Source: Actinostola sp. cb2023
Taxonomy: Eukaryota > Cnidaria > Anthozoa > Actiniaria > Actinostolidae
Direction: 5' to 3'
NCBI GenBank assembly: GCA_033675265.1
Contig: JAUJYZ010000687.1
Span: 97,973 to 161,972 of the forward strand
Length of the DNA: 64,000 bases
Shown here: positions 1-11,074 of the stretch, piece after piece
Numbering within the stretch: the stretch's first letter is position 1
How the letters are laid out: the number at the start of each line of letters is the position of its first letter
Made by a program: the position numbers and the translations under genes
Notes under the pieces: model-generated
Database searches by the model: none
Told to the model about the DNA's origin: nothing
Seen by the model: only the letters and a program-made list of their open reading frames with translations

Positions 1-99
1 ATAATGTCTATTACACAAATATCTATATCTATATTATAAAATTGCTCGATTATAATGTCATATGTTTGTTATATAACATTATTAGCTAAAATATACATA

Positions 100-2065
100 T
101 CAATGGCTTCTAGAACGCTTTCCATACTGTTTATAACTTTTCCAACCATGATGTTTGTACAATGAGATTCCCCTGGCAACTCTCCTAGTCAATACTTCTG
201 GAAGAAATGCTCGCTTATAAAAATATACCACCAGTGTTTATTAAAATATATTCTCTGAACATGTAAGTTATTGGGGCCAAACCAAACAACAAAGTCAACC
301 CAGGCTAAACTACAAACAAACATTTGCCCCTGAACTTGATAATAATACTGGTGATTAGTTTTAAGCGCTGGTTCCCCAGAATGCATGGTCATACAAAACT
401 GTTTGTCACAACAAGCATCCTCTACACACATTCCCTGCTTTGAGTATGGGCATTTTATCTCAAGTCCCCCTTCCTTTTTACCCTCTGCCAATGGATCAAA
501 AACCATGCCATCTAAGCTTGCCCCATACCCTGGCCTAACTCTCGATATAACAGTACCTACTTTCCAAACCCTCAAACCCTTGTTACCCTCTAATTTTTTC
601 TTACTTAAATAGTCTTCCACAGCATCATCCTCATGAAGATGACCATACTGTAGAGAAGGGATCTTTGTTGATGCATGAACTTTGTACATAATCTGTTTTA
701 ATAGTTTATCTGGTTCAATGTTTCTGATTGCAGCTGCCTTAAAATTTGACGCTGTCAGTTTAACTTTCTTGAGCTCTCTCCAAAATGCATTATCTTGACC
801 CCTTGAAAGTCTTTCGATTCTCTCAATGTCATTATCAGTAATCGTTTCTGTATATTGATCAATCATTGCCTTAAACTTGAATGTTGCAATGTTGTAGTCC
901 TCATTGAATGGCAGATCCATTTCAGTTTCCTCAGTTACCATAGAAACATCTATTGTATCATCAGGTATGCTTTCACATATACTGTCTACTATAACATTAC
1001 CATCAGACACAGCTTTTGGTTTTACATTATGAAATAAAAATAGTGAGCTGCTTGGCAGACAGTGGCTAAGCTTTGAGAGCATAGTGTTGAGTCTTGTTTC
1101 ATCAAGTTTCCTATCAATGGGAGCTCTCGGATCATAGTAGCTGGATTTGGCAATCTCTGCACTCTTCTGGCCATAACGATATTTAGTTATATTTATGTCA
1201 TCTACTGGCTTTGGGTCTACCTTAATATTTCTGGGAACATTCCAGGAACAGAGTCTTGAGGTGCAGGAGACTGGCTCGTGGTGGTTCTTCAACCCTTGTC
1301 GACAGAAGTCTTCAATGGCGAATAAAATGCCTCCTATGTGATTACACTGCCCATGACCATTAACACCTCTCCTGGAATATAATACAAAAGTTTAATAAGG
1401 GTATTGTAATAATAATAATTATAATTATAATAATATATGTTATTTTAAAGAAATAATTTCAAGTAGCAATCTTACCCAGCTGGGCACTTGCATGCGGCCT
1501 TTAGAACTTCATTATTATTACCATGACTAAAAACAATGGCGACCTTGTACTTGGTTTGCTTCATTGAAGCCAGCACTTCTGCTTTCACGTACGTCAATCC
1601 ACCAACTGTTGCAACTTTTAGGTCTTTTACATGTCCTTCCTTGAAGAACTGAAAAGCTTTGAGCTTCTTATATCCAGTAGTTCTCAGCGATGAGTGATCG
1701 TACTTCCTTGTTGTCAAAACAAGGTAGTCGTACAGTTGAACGAAGTCAAACGATGGCAAATCTCTTAAGTCCTTTTTCCACATCAAGGTTTCTGCATCCT
1801 TGATGATCTTCTCGTAGGTAATGTCAAGTTTCTTGTTCTTATTCGGAGCTGAGACATCTAAGAACTGCTCTTCAGCCGATCTACTGGGAGCATCTGTACC
1901 ACTACCAGTTGCCAACACGCCATAGCAACGTTCGACCAAGTCGCTTTTTTTGCCGCTTGATGATAGTCCGTGCTCATTCAATAGTCCTTTAAGCTCTTTT
2001 ACAGTAAGTTTTTGAAGATCTTCTATGTTTGATATCGAAATTTCGTCATTATCTATCATTTTCAA
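100..2065 (-). CDS. SAP / SWIM zinc-finger / YqaJ-exonuclease protein, two exons
   Basis: Exon 1 runs from ATG 2065 to about 1476 and exon 2 from about 1371 downwards. A GT donor (GG|GTAAG) and a CCAG| acceptor rejoin the frame. Exon 1 opens with a SAP-like DNA-binding helix pair (LQKLTVKELKGLLNEHG). The junction builds a SWIM-type zinc finger: CKC at the end of exon 1 and a QCNH pair in exon 2. Exon 2 carries a YqaJ/lambda-exonuclease-type PDDEXK domain with a GASLDGM segment, the EIKCPY nuclease core and a QVQGQM motif. The frame stops at 189, but a family-like tail (LPEVLTRRV) continues in another frame to a stop at 100, so a small indel near 195 probably truncates it. The domains suggest a DNA-binding 5'-3' exonuclease of a TE-associated family common in marine invertebrates. 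Function is inferred from domains only. Confidence 0.7.
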
Positions 2066-2204
2066 GCTATTTCTTATTCAAATTCTCGCGCCATCACAGC
2101 ACAGCAGACAGCAGAACACGAAGGAACTCAGGCTAAGCCTCGATCTCATGTCAATATGCGCCTTCCGTTCTAAAGTTCAGCGGTTCTCCACAATGAACTC
2201 GAAA

Positions 2205-2280
2205 CTGGAGTATTGACGGTCAACTCAAAAAAATCGAATTTTCTTTTCTTTCACCATATCATTCCTTTCGATTATCTATT
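2205..2280. repeat. Solo end of the TTAA MITE family
   Basis: The stretch with CAACTCAAAAAAATCGAATT and TATCATTCCTTTCGAT matches the outer arm of the inner foldback at 5782-7637. Its left edge (TTGACGGTCAACT) also matches, inverted, the end of the related element at 19279-19833. It is a short fragment with no visible partner end nearby. Confidence 0.5.
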
Positions 2281-3310
2281 TTGATGGACACTAACCCCCA
2301 AATCCCTTTTGTCCACTTACTGGAATCCACAGCAAGTAACAACACCCAAACCCTGCTTGGAGCTTTTGCACAGGGATCTGTGTGCTCTTATCAGCTAGCA
2401 AATATGGAACCAGAATTTGAAGTGATTGGCACTTTTGAAGTTTCCAACACATTCGTACTGAACAAAGAATATCGTGTTAGTACCACTGTAGACCCTACAT
2501 TTCCTCCTTTGCCTTTAACTTCAAGTCAGGTCGTAAACATACCAGTATCTAGAGATCATTTGAATGCTAGACAGAAAGAAAAATTAGACGACCTTACGTA
2601 CCAATCTACAATTGCAAGGCTTACAGTGCAACTACACCAACCAAGGCCACCCAAACAAATTTTGAATCAAATTTTCTAATCACATTTGTGACGCTGAATA
2701 ACAGAATGATGTCGAATTCTACATTTTAAACTGTTTCTTGTTCACTCTTGATCATATACATACACATATAAAGTAAAATATATGCTTTTAAAGCGAAAAT
2801 TTGACAATTTGTGCAGATTCTATTGTTTAAATACTCAATTGTGATTGGATAATTTGTATGAAAATTTGCTTGGGTGGCCTTGGTTAGTGTAGTCGCACTG
2901 TAACATTATTGAAGAGGAAACTAGACAACAAAGGCAGTGTTCTGACTGGGCAAAAGTAAGAGAATTTCGTTTGAACTCTTCTCATTAAGAAATGTTGTGT
3001 AGAGCTAAATAAGCCTATCAATGCAAACAGAGCCATGCAACATGGTATAAACAATGAGGACAAAGCAAAATATTACTATTCTAGGGTAACTGGGAATACC
3101 ATTCTCCCATGCGGATATGTAATTGATACTACAGCACCATCGTTAGGAACAAGTCCCTTTGGAAAGGCCATTAACAAGAGACTCACCAAGCCTTGTGGTC
3201 TAATAGAAGTCAAATGCCCATACAAGTGGCGTCATTCAAAGCGATCTGATGCCTGTGCAGATCCTTCCTTTTATTGTGCCAGCAATGGGAAAATTGAGCT
3301 ACGTTTATAA
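2281..3310 (+). pseudogene. Decayed second YqaJ-recombinase gene
   Basis: An N-terminal open segment (2281 to about 2622) is followed, after a 277-bp MITE, by a segment that is in frame once the MITE and one TA are removed (EEETRQQ, REFRLNSS). In-frame stops then occur near 2990-3015. The reading resumes at 3035 with a YqaJ-like stretch ending in EVKCPYKWRHS, the PDDEXK core. It stops at 3310, where piggyBac-like sequence begins. The gene lies head-to-head with the minus-strand YqaJ gene and is a clear fossil. The family role (5'-3' exonuclease/recombinase) is known for YqaJ proteins; its role here is inference. Confidence 0.6.
2624..2900. mobile_element. 277-bp TA-flanked MITE (Tc1/mariner-like)
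   Basis: The terminal inverted repeats are about 35 bp, starting CAGTGCRACTACAC, with a few mismatches. TA sits at 2622-2623 and 2901-2902. Excision with one TA restores the reading frame of the surrounding YqaJ relic. There is no coding capacity. Confidence 0.75.
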
Positions 3311-3330
3311 AGTAAGACAACAGCAACACA

Positions 3331-4211
3331 TGTCGGAATTAAGCGAAGAAGACTATTCGGATAGTGATCTAGAGGACATATTTGGAGATAGCGATGAAGA
3401 TGAAGATTTTGAAGGATTTGAATATCGTTTACTGGCTGTCATTCAGTGGACAAAGGATGAAGATGGCTCAAAGACTTGTCGCTATTACAAGCATCATCCG
3501 CGCGTAAATTTTCAACGTGACAACAGTGGCCCAACTATCCATGTCCTACCTGGAAATGCTGTGGATATTAACAAATTGTTCATATCAGATGAATTATTTC
3601 AAAAGATTGCCGCTTGGACAAATCGATGGTTTCAAATTAAAAAGGCCAATGATCCACATAAACACAAAACAATGTTTGAACCAATTGAGGACATACAAGA
3701 ATTGAAAGCATACTTTGGAGTTCTTCTTCCAAAAACAAAAACAGAATGTAGACTTGCCGAGGTATTTTGACGCCTGGGTTTCATAAAGTGTTTACTCTTA
3801 AACGATTTTCACTAAACAGGTACATTTCTTTTTTTGATCCCGATTCAGTTGATGAGAATAACCCAGGTGGTAATGATGAGGTATTAAATGTTCGACCACT
3901 AATAGAGCTTTCACAATCTACTTTTTAAAGATAACTTTAACTGTGGCAAAACCATTGCTATTGACGAAGCAATGGTTCCATACAAAGGGAAACTCTCCTT
4001 CAAGCAACGGATATTAGGCAAACAAATTCGATGGGGGATAAAGTTGTTTGAGTTATGTGACTCTGAAACAGCATACCTTTCAAGATTTGAAGTATACTTT
4101 GGAAAAGAGAGGGATGGACAGAATTCTGTGATAGGAAAGTCAGGTGCTGTGACAACAGATTTTCTAAACAAAGGACACCAGCTCTTTATTGATAATTGGT
4201 ATGCCTGTTAG
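3331..4211 (+). pseudogene. piggyBac-like transposase relic
   Basis: From ATG 3331 an acidic leader (SELSEEDYSDSDLEDIF) is followed by piggyBac-like N-terminal sequence to about 3770. After a frame break, the DDE_Tnp_1_7 core appears at about 3940-4211. It shows the first catalytic-type Asp in AIDEAMVPYKG and the second in LFIDNWY. The third Asp and the C-terminal Cys-rich domain are absent. No TTAA or terminal repeats were found at its edges, so the element boundaries are unknown. It is non-functional as written. Confidence 0.65.
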
Positions 4212-4260
4212 AAGGAGGCTCTTGGTAAAAGCTGGAATCAGTTTTTATTCGGTGGTTCTT

Positions 4261-4338
4261 CTAGTACTCTGGTATTGCTAGTACTCTTCTATGATCTTAC
4301 TAGTACTCTGGTATTGCTAGCATTCTTCTGTGATCTTA
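4261..4338. repeat. 39-bp tandem repeat, two copies
   Basis: The unit CTAGTACTCTGGTATTGCTA... occurs at 4261-4299 and again at 4300-4338 with a few substitutions. A partial third copy follows. Confidence 0.75.
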
Positions 4339-4344
4339 CCAGTA

Positions 4345-5761
4345 CTACTCTACAAGCTACAATGTAACTATATTTATAGCAAGATAATTATGCATTACAA
4401 CCTAAGCTAAACATATGCGAGTCTCCTGGAGAATTCCTATTGGCTATTGGCTAACGTAATATGGCGATTCTATAATTTGACAGTAAAACGAGAACTGTTC
4501 TTCTTAGTAACGAGGTGCACATAACATTGGAAAAACAGCAGAATAGTTCATTTCCTGTCGACAATTCATTCAATAAGGATGAATTTTTATATAAAGATTT
4601 CATGTCCATTAGTATTCTTTTCATCATAAAGATTCATCTTACTTAAAATTCACTGATAAAGGCCCCAAGTGAAACAATGTACCTGGTCCATAAGGACCCT
4701 AGATTCGACTAGATGATGACGTGTAATTGCAGAAAAGCAACAACTTGTCCCTTCAACGGCAATTGTCTAGAGAATAGTTTAATCTACCAAGCAACAGTCA
4801 AAACCGAAAATAAATCAGAAACATACATCGGACTTTGCGAAACACAGTTCAAAACTCGCTACCGTAATCACATATTTATTTATTTTTAATTGCTACTATG
4901 TATTTTATATTATATATACGGCTCTCTGGAAGAGCACCAATATGTGAAGAGATCCCGTATTTTAAATAAAGATTATCATCATCATCACTACATGCGGCTT
5001 AAATTTAATATCCTTGAGCCCTCCGTGGTATGTTTTGGAAACACTTTTATCATATATAATATAATCAGGCTCGACTCTAAAATTGTTATACCTTAAATTG
5101 CGATGTTCCTTTGCTCGTGTTCCGAATAATTTTCCATTATAAAAGTAAACTGTATTAACTAGCAGCCAAGTATACTCATTTGCCAAAACGCTTCTTCTGC
5201 TGTGATACCTTCCCTTTCTGGCTGTTTTGACTGGTTTGCTATCCCATCATGAGTTGCTCGCCTCATCTCAGCGTCTAGAGTTCGACGTAACGTAGTTAAC
5301 CTAAATTTAAACAACAAGTCAGGATTTAAAAGACAACACAAATCCTGCTTTAAAAGGAAAGGAATCCGAACAGGTAACAATGTTTAATTTAGAACATTAA
5401 ACAAACCACTAATTTTGATCGATGAAAATGCTAGTTTCATATTTACATTCTTACAATAACGATTGATAGTGCACCTATCAATGTTAAGCTGCAGGGGGAG
5501 GCCGGGCATAGGCGGGGGATTTGACATAGGAAGTCTGTCCGTGGTGGGAAAGTTTGATCGTCTATCGAAGCCCAGGGTCGGGTCTTTTGACTTTTGACAG
5601 TTGGAGGCCTGGCCCCAACCAAGACACCATCTTGGATTAAGGACGCAGAGACAGCTGGAAAGTAGGTTCGTCACCCTTCAAAATGGCTGCGGACAAGCCG
5701 GAAAATTTGAAGGTAAGCAATCTGTAGTTTTCTTTTTGAAAGTGTCCCATCGAAGCAAGAC
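4345..5761. other. Gene-free interval
   Basis: AT-rich sequence with only short chance ORFs. The one recognisable item is a GC-rich block at 5468-5530 that recurs inverted at about 9400-9462. Confidence 0.5.
5468..5530 (+). repeat. GC-rich dispersed repeat, copy 1
   Basis: The block contains CACCTATCAATGTTAA, a G-run, GAGGCCGGGCAT and GGCGGGGGATTTGA. The same block is found inverted at about 9400-9462, on the other side of the foldback structure. It could be a dispersed repeat or part of a larger degraded element. Confidence 0.6.
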
Positions 5762-5781
5762 TTAACTGGCCGTCTCTTTAA

Positions 5782-7637
5782 GAGTGGATGCCGGTAAGGA
5801 TCGAGACTAAATCTTCAACTCAAAAAATTCGAATTTAATTTTATTTCGCCATATCATTCCTTTCGATGACCTATTTTAGGGAAAAATACTAAAAAGTTCC
5901 AGCGATTTTTATTTTAGGAGAAATTTCCAGTTTTTAAAAACCCGTCTGTCTACTTAATTTTTTTGGCTAAATTATAAGCCAACTTTGAACAGTCGGTATG
6001 TGTTCACCTCTAGAACTACAACAATGACATTAAGCACACTTAATAAACGTTTCTTGGTCTTTTCTACTATATAATTTATTGTTCTGTAACTTCTGTAGTT
6101 ATTTTTCAAATTTGGTTTTAAAAAGGTATACTGAGCGCCATGAACGGAACGTTGAAATATAGGCAATGTTTGAGGTACGAAAAAGGATTCTGGTACATAA
6201 GTTTTTGATGAAAACGCCATGCCCCAGGAAAGCTTCACGTTTGTTCTATCAGTTTAGAAAGTTTCAAGCTTGGGAATTCAATGTAGCATTTTTGAGAAAT
6301 AAAACTATTATGCTTGGGACTGCCAAAATTAGCATAATTTTCGTCCTGTGGCGGACATTTTTGTCGTTCAAACACAAAACTTAATTCCAAAACACGACTA
6401 TCTTGCACTTTTAGTTGATCGCTGCCAACTGATAACAATCTTGGAGTTAATAAGAGTTATTTTCAACCATATTTGAGCTATTTCAGCCACATAAGCTCCG
6501 AAAATAGTGACAATTAGCATATTCATTGATCAAATATAAACACCGTTTCCGAAAATTGTGGTTCTTCACTCTAAAATGCTTAAAATGCTTAGAGTTTGCT
6601 CCAAATAAGATTTACAAACAATTGCACTGATTTCTAGTTCAAACTGGCGCTTTATCATGAAGAGTTCGGATAATTTGACACGATGCTCCACTTTGTTGAC
6701 AAGCCAATTATGTAACGCAATGTAGCTGCTGCAAGTCACGCTACTGCCCTTCGAATAAAATTTTTGCGGCATGAAATAATAGTTTTAATCATAAAATATA
6801 ATACTAAACAGAATTCATACTTGCTTGAATGGGTGGAATTTCGTATAAACGTTGTTTAAACAAAATTCGTATTTTGCTGTTATCTGATCGACCATCTATG
6901 CTAATTTTAACTTTTGCGAGAGTTATTTACGACTATCGAAACACAAACATTGTTGAAAATCATTCCTATTGACTCGAACATTGTTTTCCATCAGCAGCAA
7001 TCAACTAAAAATGCGAGATAGCCGTGTTTTGGCGTTAGGTTTTGTGTTTGGATGACAAAAATGTCCGCCACAGGACGAAAATTATGCTAATTTTGGCAGT
7101 CCCAAGCATAATAGTTTTATTTCTCAAAAATGCTACATTGAATTCCCAAGCTTGAAACTTTCTAAACTGATAGAACAAACGTGAAGCTTTCCTGGGGCAT
7201 GGCGTTTTCATCAAAAACTTATGTACCAGAATCCTTTTTCGTACCTCAAACATTGCCTATATTTCAACGTTCCGTTCATGGCGCTCAGTATACCTTTTTA
7301 AAACCAAATTTGAAAAATAACTACAGAAGTTACAGAACAATAAATTATATAGTAGAAAAGACCAAGAAACGTTTATTAAGTGTGCTTAATGTCATTGTTG
7401 TAGTTCTAGAGGTGAACACATACCGACTGTTCAAAGTTGGCTTATAATTTAGCCAAAAAAATTAAGTAGACAGACGGGTTTTTAAAAACTGGAAATTTCT
7501 CCTAAAATAAAAATCGCTGGAACTTTTTAGTATTTTTCCCTAAAATAGGTCATCAAAAGGAATGATATGGTGAAAGAAAATTAAATTCGAATTTTTTGAG
7601 TTGAAGAATTAGTCTCGATCCTTACTGGCATCCACTC
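5782..7637. mobile_element. Inner TTAA foldback element
   Basis: TTAA flanks at 5778-5781 and 7638-7641. Terminal repeats start GAGTGGATGCCRGTAAGGA. The arms (5782 to about 6400 and about 7020-7637) are near-identical inverted copies; identical 88- and 72-residue reading frames on opposite strands are by-products of this. The central 0.6 kb is unique sequence. It lies inside the left arm of the outer foldback. Confidence 0.8.
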
Positions 7638-7745
7638 TTAAAAACCTCTCAGTCGTTTTCGCTTCTAAAATAAATATCTCTCAAACTCTAGCTAATGAAA
7701 GACTATATCAAGGTTAAAACTAAAACGGGTTTGGTTTGCTTCAAA

Positions 7746-7780
7746 ATATTTTTTATTTTATTTTATTTTATTTTTTGAAA
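7746..7780. repeat. (TTTTA)n microsatellite
   Basis: A run of TTTTA units in the left arm of the outer foldback. The opposite arm at about 8785-8815 has a diverged A-rich counterpart. Confidence 0.7.
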
Positions 7781-8935
7781 TGATTCCGTCTGAGAGCTGG
7801 TCAGAGGTCAAATTTGCATGAAATTATGCACTTTTTTACGGCGCTGTACAAACTTCGTCTCGCATTATCCAGCGAAACTTTTTATATCATGTTGCAGATA
7901 AATGTATCTAGTTTGTCTAGAGGTAAAGCGTTATTCAATCGGTTCAGCCGTTTATGAGAAAATTAGTTGATAATTAACCCCACTAAGATCTAACTGAACG
8001 GCGGCTCAAAATTACCCAACTTTACTCGATTATTTTGCAAAAGTGGCACCTCGCTGGATTCTCTCATTGACACAATCGGATTGAACATCATTTCATTTAC
8101 ACAAATCTGTAAAAACCTGTGTACGTTTTGGATATTTCAAAAGTTACGACAATTTCAGTTGGTGCATGTTAGACGATTTCCGAATATTAATTAGGTGCAA
8201 TATCTCAGATATCTTATCCATATGAAGTTGAAAACAGCTTACCTCCTTCCTAAATCGCTCAAGTTTCCCATTTTACCCATGCTAGACTTCATTCCAGGTC
8301 AACATTTCCAAATACAGCGATTTAGGAAAGCTATTTTCAACTTCATATGGATAAGATATTGCACCTAATTAATATTCGTAAATCGTCTAACATGCACCAA
8401 CTGAAATTGTCGTAACTTTTGAAATATCCAAAACGTACACAGGTTTTTACAGATTTGTGTAAATGAAATGATGTTCAATCCGATTGTGTCAATGAGAGAA
8501 TCCAGCGAGGTGCCACTTTTGCAAAATAATCGAGTAAAGTTGGGTAATTTTGAGCCGCCGTTCAGTTAGATCTTAGTGAGGTTAATTATCAACTAATTTT
8601 CTCCATAAACGGCTGAACCGATTAATAACGCTCTACCTCTAGACAAACTAGATACATTTATCTACAACATGATATAAAAAGTTTCGCTGCATAATGCGAG
8701 ACGAAGTTTGTACAGCGTCGTAAAGAAGTGCATAATTTCATGCAAATTTGACCTCTTGACCAGCTCTCAGACGGAATCATTTCAAAAATAAAATAACAAA
8801 TAAATAAAAATATTTTGAAGCAAACCAAACCCGTTTTAGTAATAACCTTGATATAGTCTTTCATTAGCTAGAGTTTGGGAGATATTTATTTTAGAAGCGA
8901 AAACGACTGAGGTTTTTAAAGAGACAGCCAGTTAA

Positions 8936-9480
8936 ATCTTTTAAGACCTTATAATAACTGACATTTGACCCAATTTCATTTTTAATAAACTTATACTTAA
9001 ATAATTGATGCAGTTTTGAAAGGTCAACATTTACATAACAAAGCATTATAAAGGAGTTATTGTCTGACTGTTTATATCCATTTTGTTTATATAGGTGCTG
9101 CTTGAATTTGGCGAATCTCGGAAAGAGGCTGTAATCGAACGTGGAGATATGGCCGATCTCGAAGCACTCATAAGAAAGACCTTCGTTCAAATACAGAGTG
9201 ATGACAAGATAATAACACAATGATAATTGATAATAATAATGATGGTGAATGGGATACTTGGGTGGATATCTTTTATATTTTTTCTGGTTCATTCATTTGA
9301 CAAATGTCTGTTGTTGGAGGCGGGGCAATTGATACTCTTTTGACCAATGACAATTTCCCTGGGGACGTGCATTTGAACAGAAAAGGTCATCTCAGTTCAA
9401 ATCCCCCGCCAATGCCCGGCCTCTCCCCCCCTGCGGTTTAACATTGATAGGTGCATAAGATGGCATAACCTTTTCTGTGC
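8936..9480. other. Gene-free interval with GC-rich repeat copy 2
   Basis: No supported gene. The block at about 9400-9462 is the inverted copy of 5468-5530. The 133-residue minus-strand ORF inside has a low-complexity composition and no recognisable domain. Confidence 0.45.
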
Positions 9481-9489
9481 TATACTGGA

Positions 9490-10714
9490 AAAGGGCAACT
9501 TGAAACCTGAAATTACAAGGACCTATGCCTGAATCAGTAACGCTCTGTGTTTTAGTAATGTAGTGATTGATTACTTTCTCGATGGTATGTTTGGGAAACC
9601 AATTCTTTTGTGAGATATATAATAGCTTCTTGATAACAGTACGGACCCCCGCCCAAGTGTTGTTAATCCTATAAAAGCTCTGTCGACTATCTCTCTAATA
9701 AATGGAGATTTTATAGGCATAAGCGGTGAAACTAAAATAGCCCTGAAAATGTCTTCTTACTGTGAACTCAATAGGAGATGGAAAACTATTATCAATAAAG
9801 ACATCTAGAAAAGATAACTTATGGCCGACCTATTTTTCTATGGTGAACGGAATATTGGGATGTCTAGAGTTGGAAGAACAAAAGAGCATCATGTTCAGTT
9901 TCAAAATAAACAAAACGTGTTGTCGACATTGCGGCGATAGAAGAAGATTTTAGATATCTTAAAGTTTTCCAACCATATCATCTCGTGATGCTCTATGAAA
10001 AGGTTGGCGATTACGGAGCCAAATGGGGACCCCATGGCCACGCCATAAATTTGGTCATAGAAAGAACCATTAAACGAAAAATGGGTTTGGGCAGTGGCAA
10101 AAAAAGATTCTTAAGCTCGTCGCCAGTTAGTTTGTGATCAGGGTTGTCGGCCAAAATGTACTTGATTGCTAGGTCAATGCATTCCACAAGGAGTATATTA
10201 GTGAACAGACTCTCCACGTGAAAGGAAACCATGAACTTGTCAGACATGGATAGTTCCTGGATTGCCCTGACAAAGGTGATTGATTGTGAAAGTGAAAGAG
10301 TCCAAGACACAATTGTCAGTGGGAATCTGGGGAGCCAAAAGGTTGCATAAATACTTGGCTAGACCATAATTGTAATGCCCGATGGAAGAGACTATGGGAC
10401 GGAACAGAGGAATGTTATTAGTCACTTTGGAAACGAGTAAAGGACTGGGAACGAGTTTTTAGAATTAATCTAATTAAGAAATGAACCCCAACACAAGAAA
10501 GAGCATATCAGACTTAGTAAGTTTCAGGAGTTTGATAGGGTTTGGACAAGTAGCAAATGAACTTCGTCACCACTTCATCAGGGGAAAAAGGAAGAGTAGT
10601 GTTCCTTGTGAGATTTTTGAGCTTTTTCTCGTGGGTCTTGATAACTTGAGATGCTGCCCTCGCAACATTGTGGGAAAGCGTACGTTGTAAGATGTAAAAG
10701 TTCGAGCCAGTCAA
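9490..10714 (-). pseudogene. Penelope-like element reverse transcriptase relic
   Basis: Read on the minus strand, three broken frames line up in the order of a Penelope-like protein. An N-terminal segment with KKLKNLTRN and LPFSPDEVVTK lies near 10714-10514. A segment with PIVSSIGHYNYGLAKYL follows at about 10425-10240. The RT palm has SFHVESLFTNI and AWPWGPHLAP (a decayed A-x-G-S-P-L-A-P) at 10310-10011. A YRRNVDN segment follows, and relics resembling the linker before GIY-YIG extend to about 9.5 kb. There are many frameshifts and stops. No terminal repeat was resolved. Confidence 0.65.
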
Positions 10715-10739
10715 GTTGTCAGCGAAGCAACCTTTCTGT

Positions 10740-11070
10740 AAGTGATTCTGTTAGTTCGATTCTAAGGAGTGGGCGGTTGTTTTAAGTCTTGTTCGTTTCA
10801 ACCAGTCTACTTGCATGTGATTGCAGTATTTCCTTCTTATAACTTAAATCTTGTTCAGTCCAATCACCTGAAGACTGATCTTTTTCAATTAGCTGATGTG
10901 GCATAACTTTAGGTTTGAGTATATATTTTTATTTTTATTTGTTTTATTGATTGATTTTGTTGATAAAATTGATACTTTGATGCCACTTTAATTAATACAC
11001 AGCGCTTTAGAATATTTATATAGTTTAAGCTTGATAAATTATAAATTAATATTTTTTCTCAATAATAGAC
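10740..11070. other. Gene-free interval
   Basis: AT-rich and without a recognisable feature. Confidence 0.4.
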
Positions 11071-11074
11071 TTTG

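Larger units (their letters stand above)
5766..8931. mobile_element. Outer TTAA foldback element carrying a nested foldback
   Basis: TTAA lies at 5762-5765 and 8932-8935, and the termini are CTGGCYGTCTC...GAGACAGCCAG. Without the inner insert the element is about 1.3 kb and is almost one large hairpin. Its arms (about 7642-8250 and about 8320-8920) are near-perfect inverted copies, including AGCTAATGAAAGACTATATC and TCTGAGAGCTGGTC on both sides, meeting at a short spacer near 8250-8320. The left arm is interrupted after CTGGCCGTCTCT by the inner element at a TTAA. There is no transposase. The TTAA target and non-coding structure suggest a piggyBac- or Kolobok-mobilised foldback, which is inference. 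Confidence 0.75.

Noticed and set aside
5972..7447. Identical 88- and 72-residue ORFs on both strands
   Set aside because: They are produced by the inverted arms of the foldback and show no domain or codon signal.
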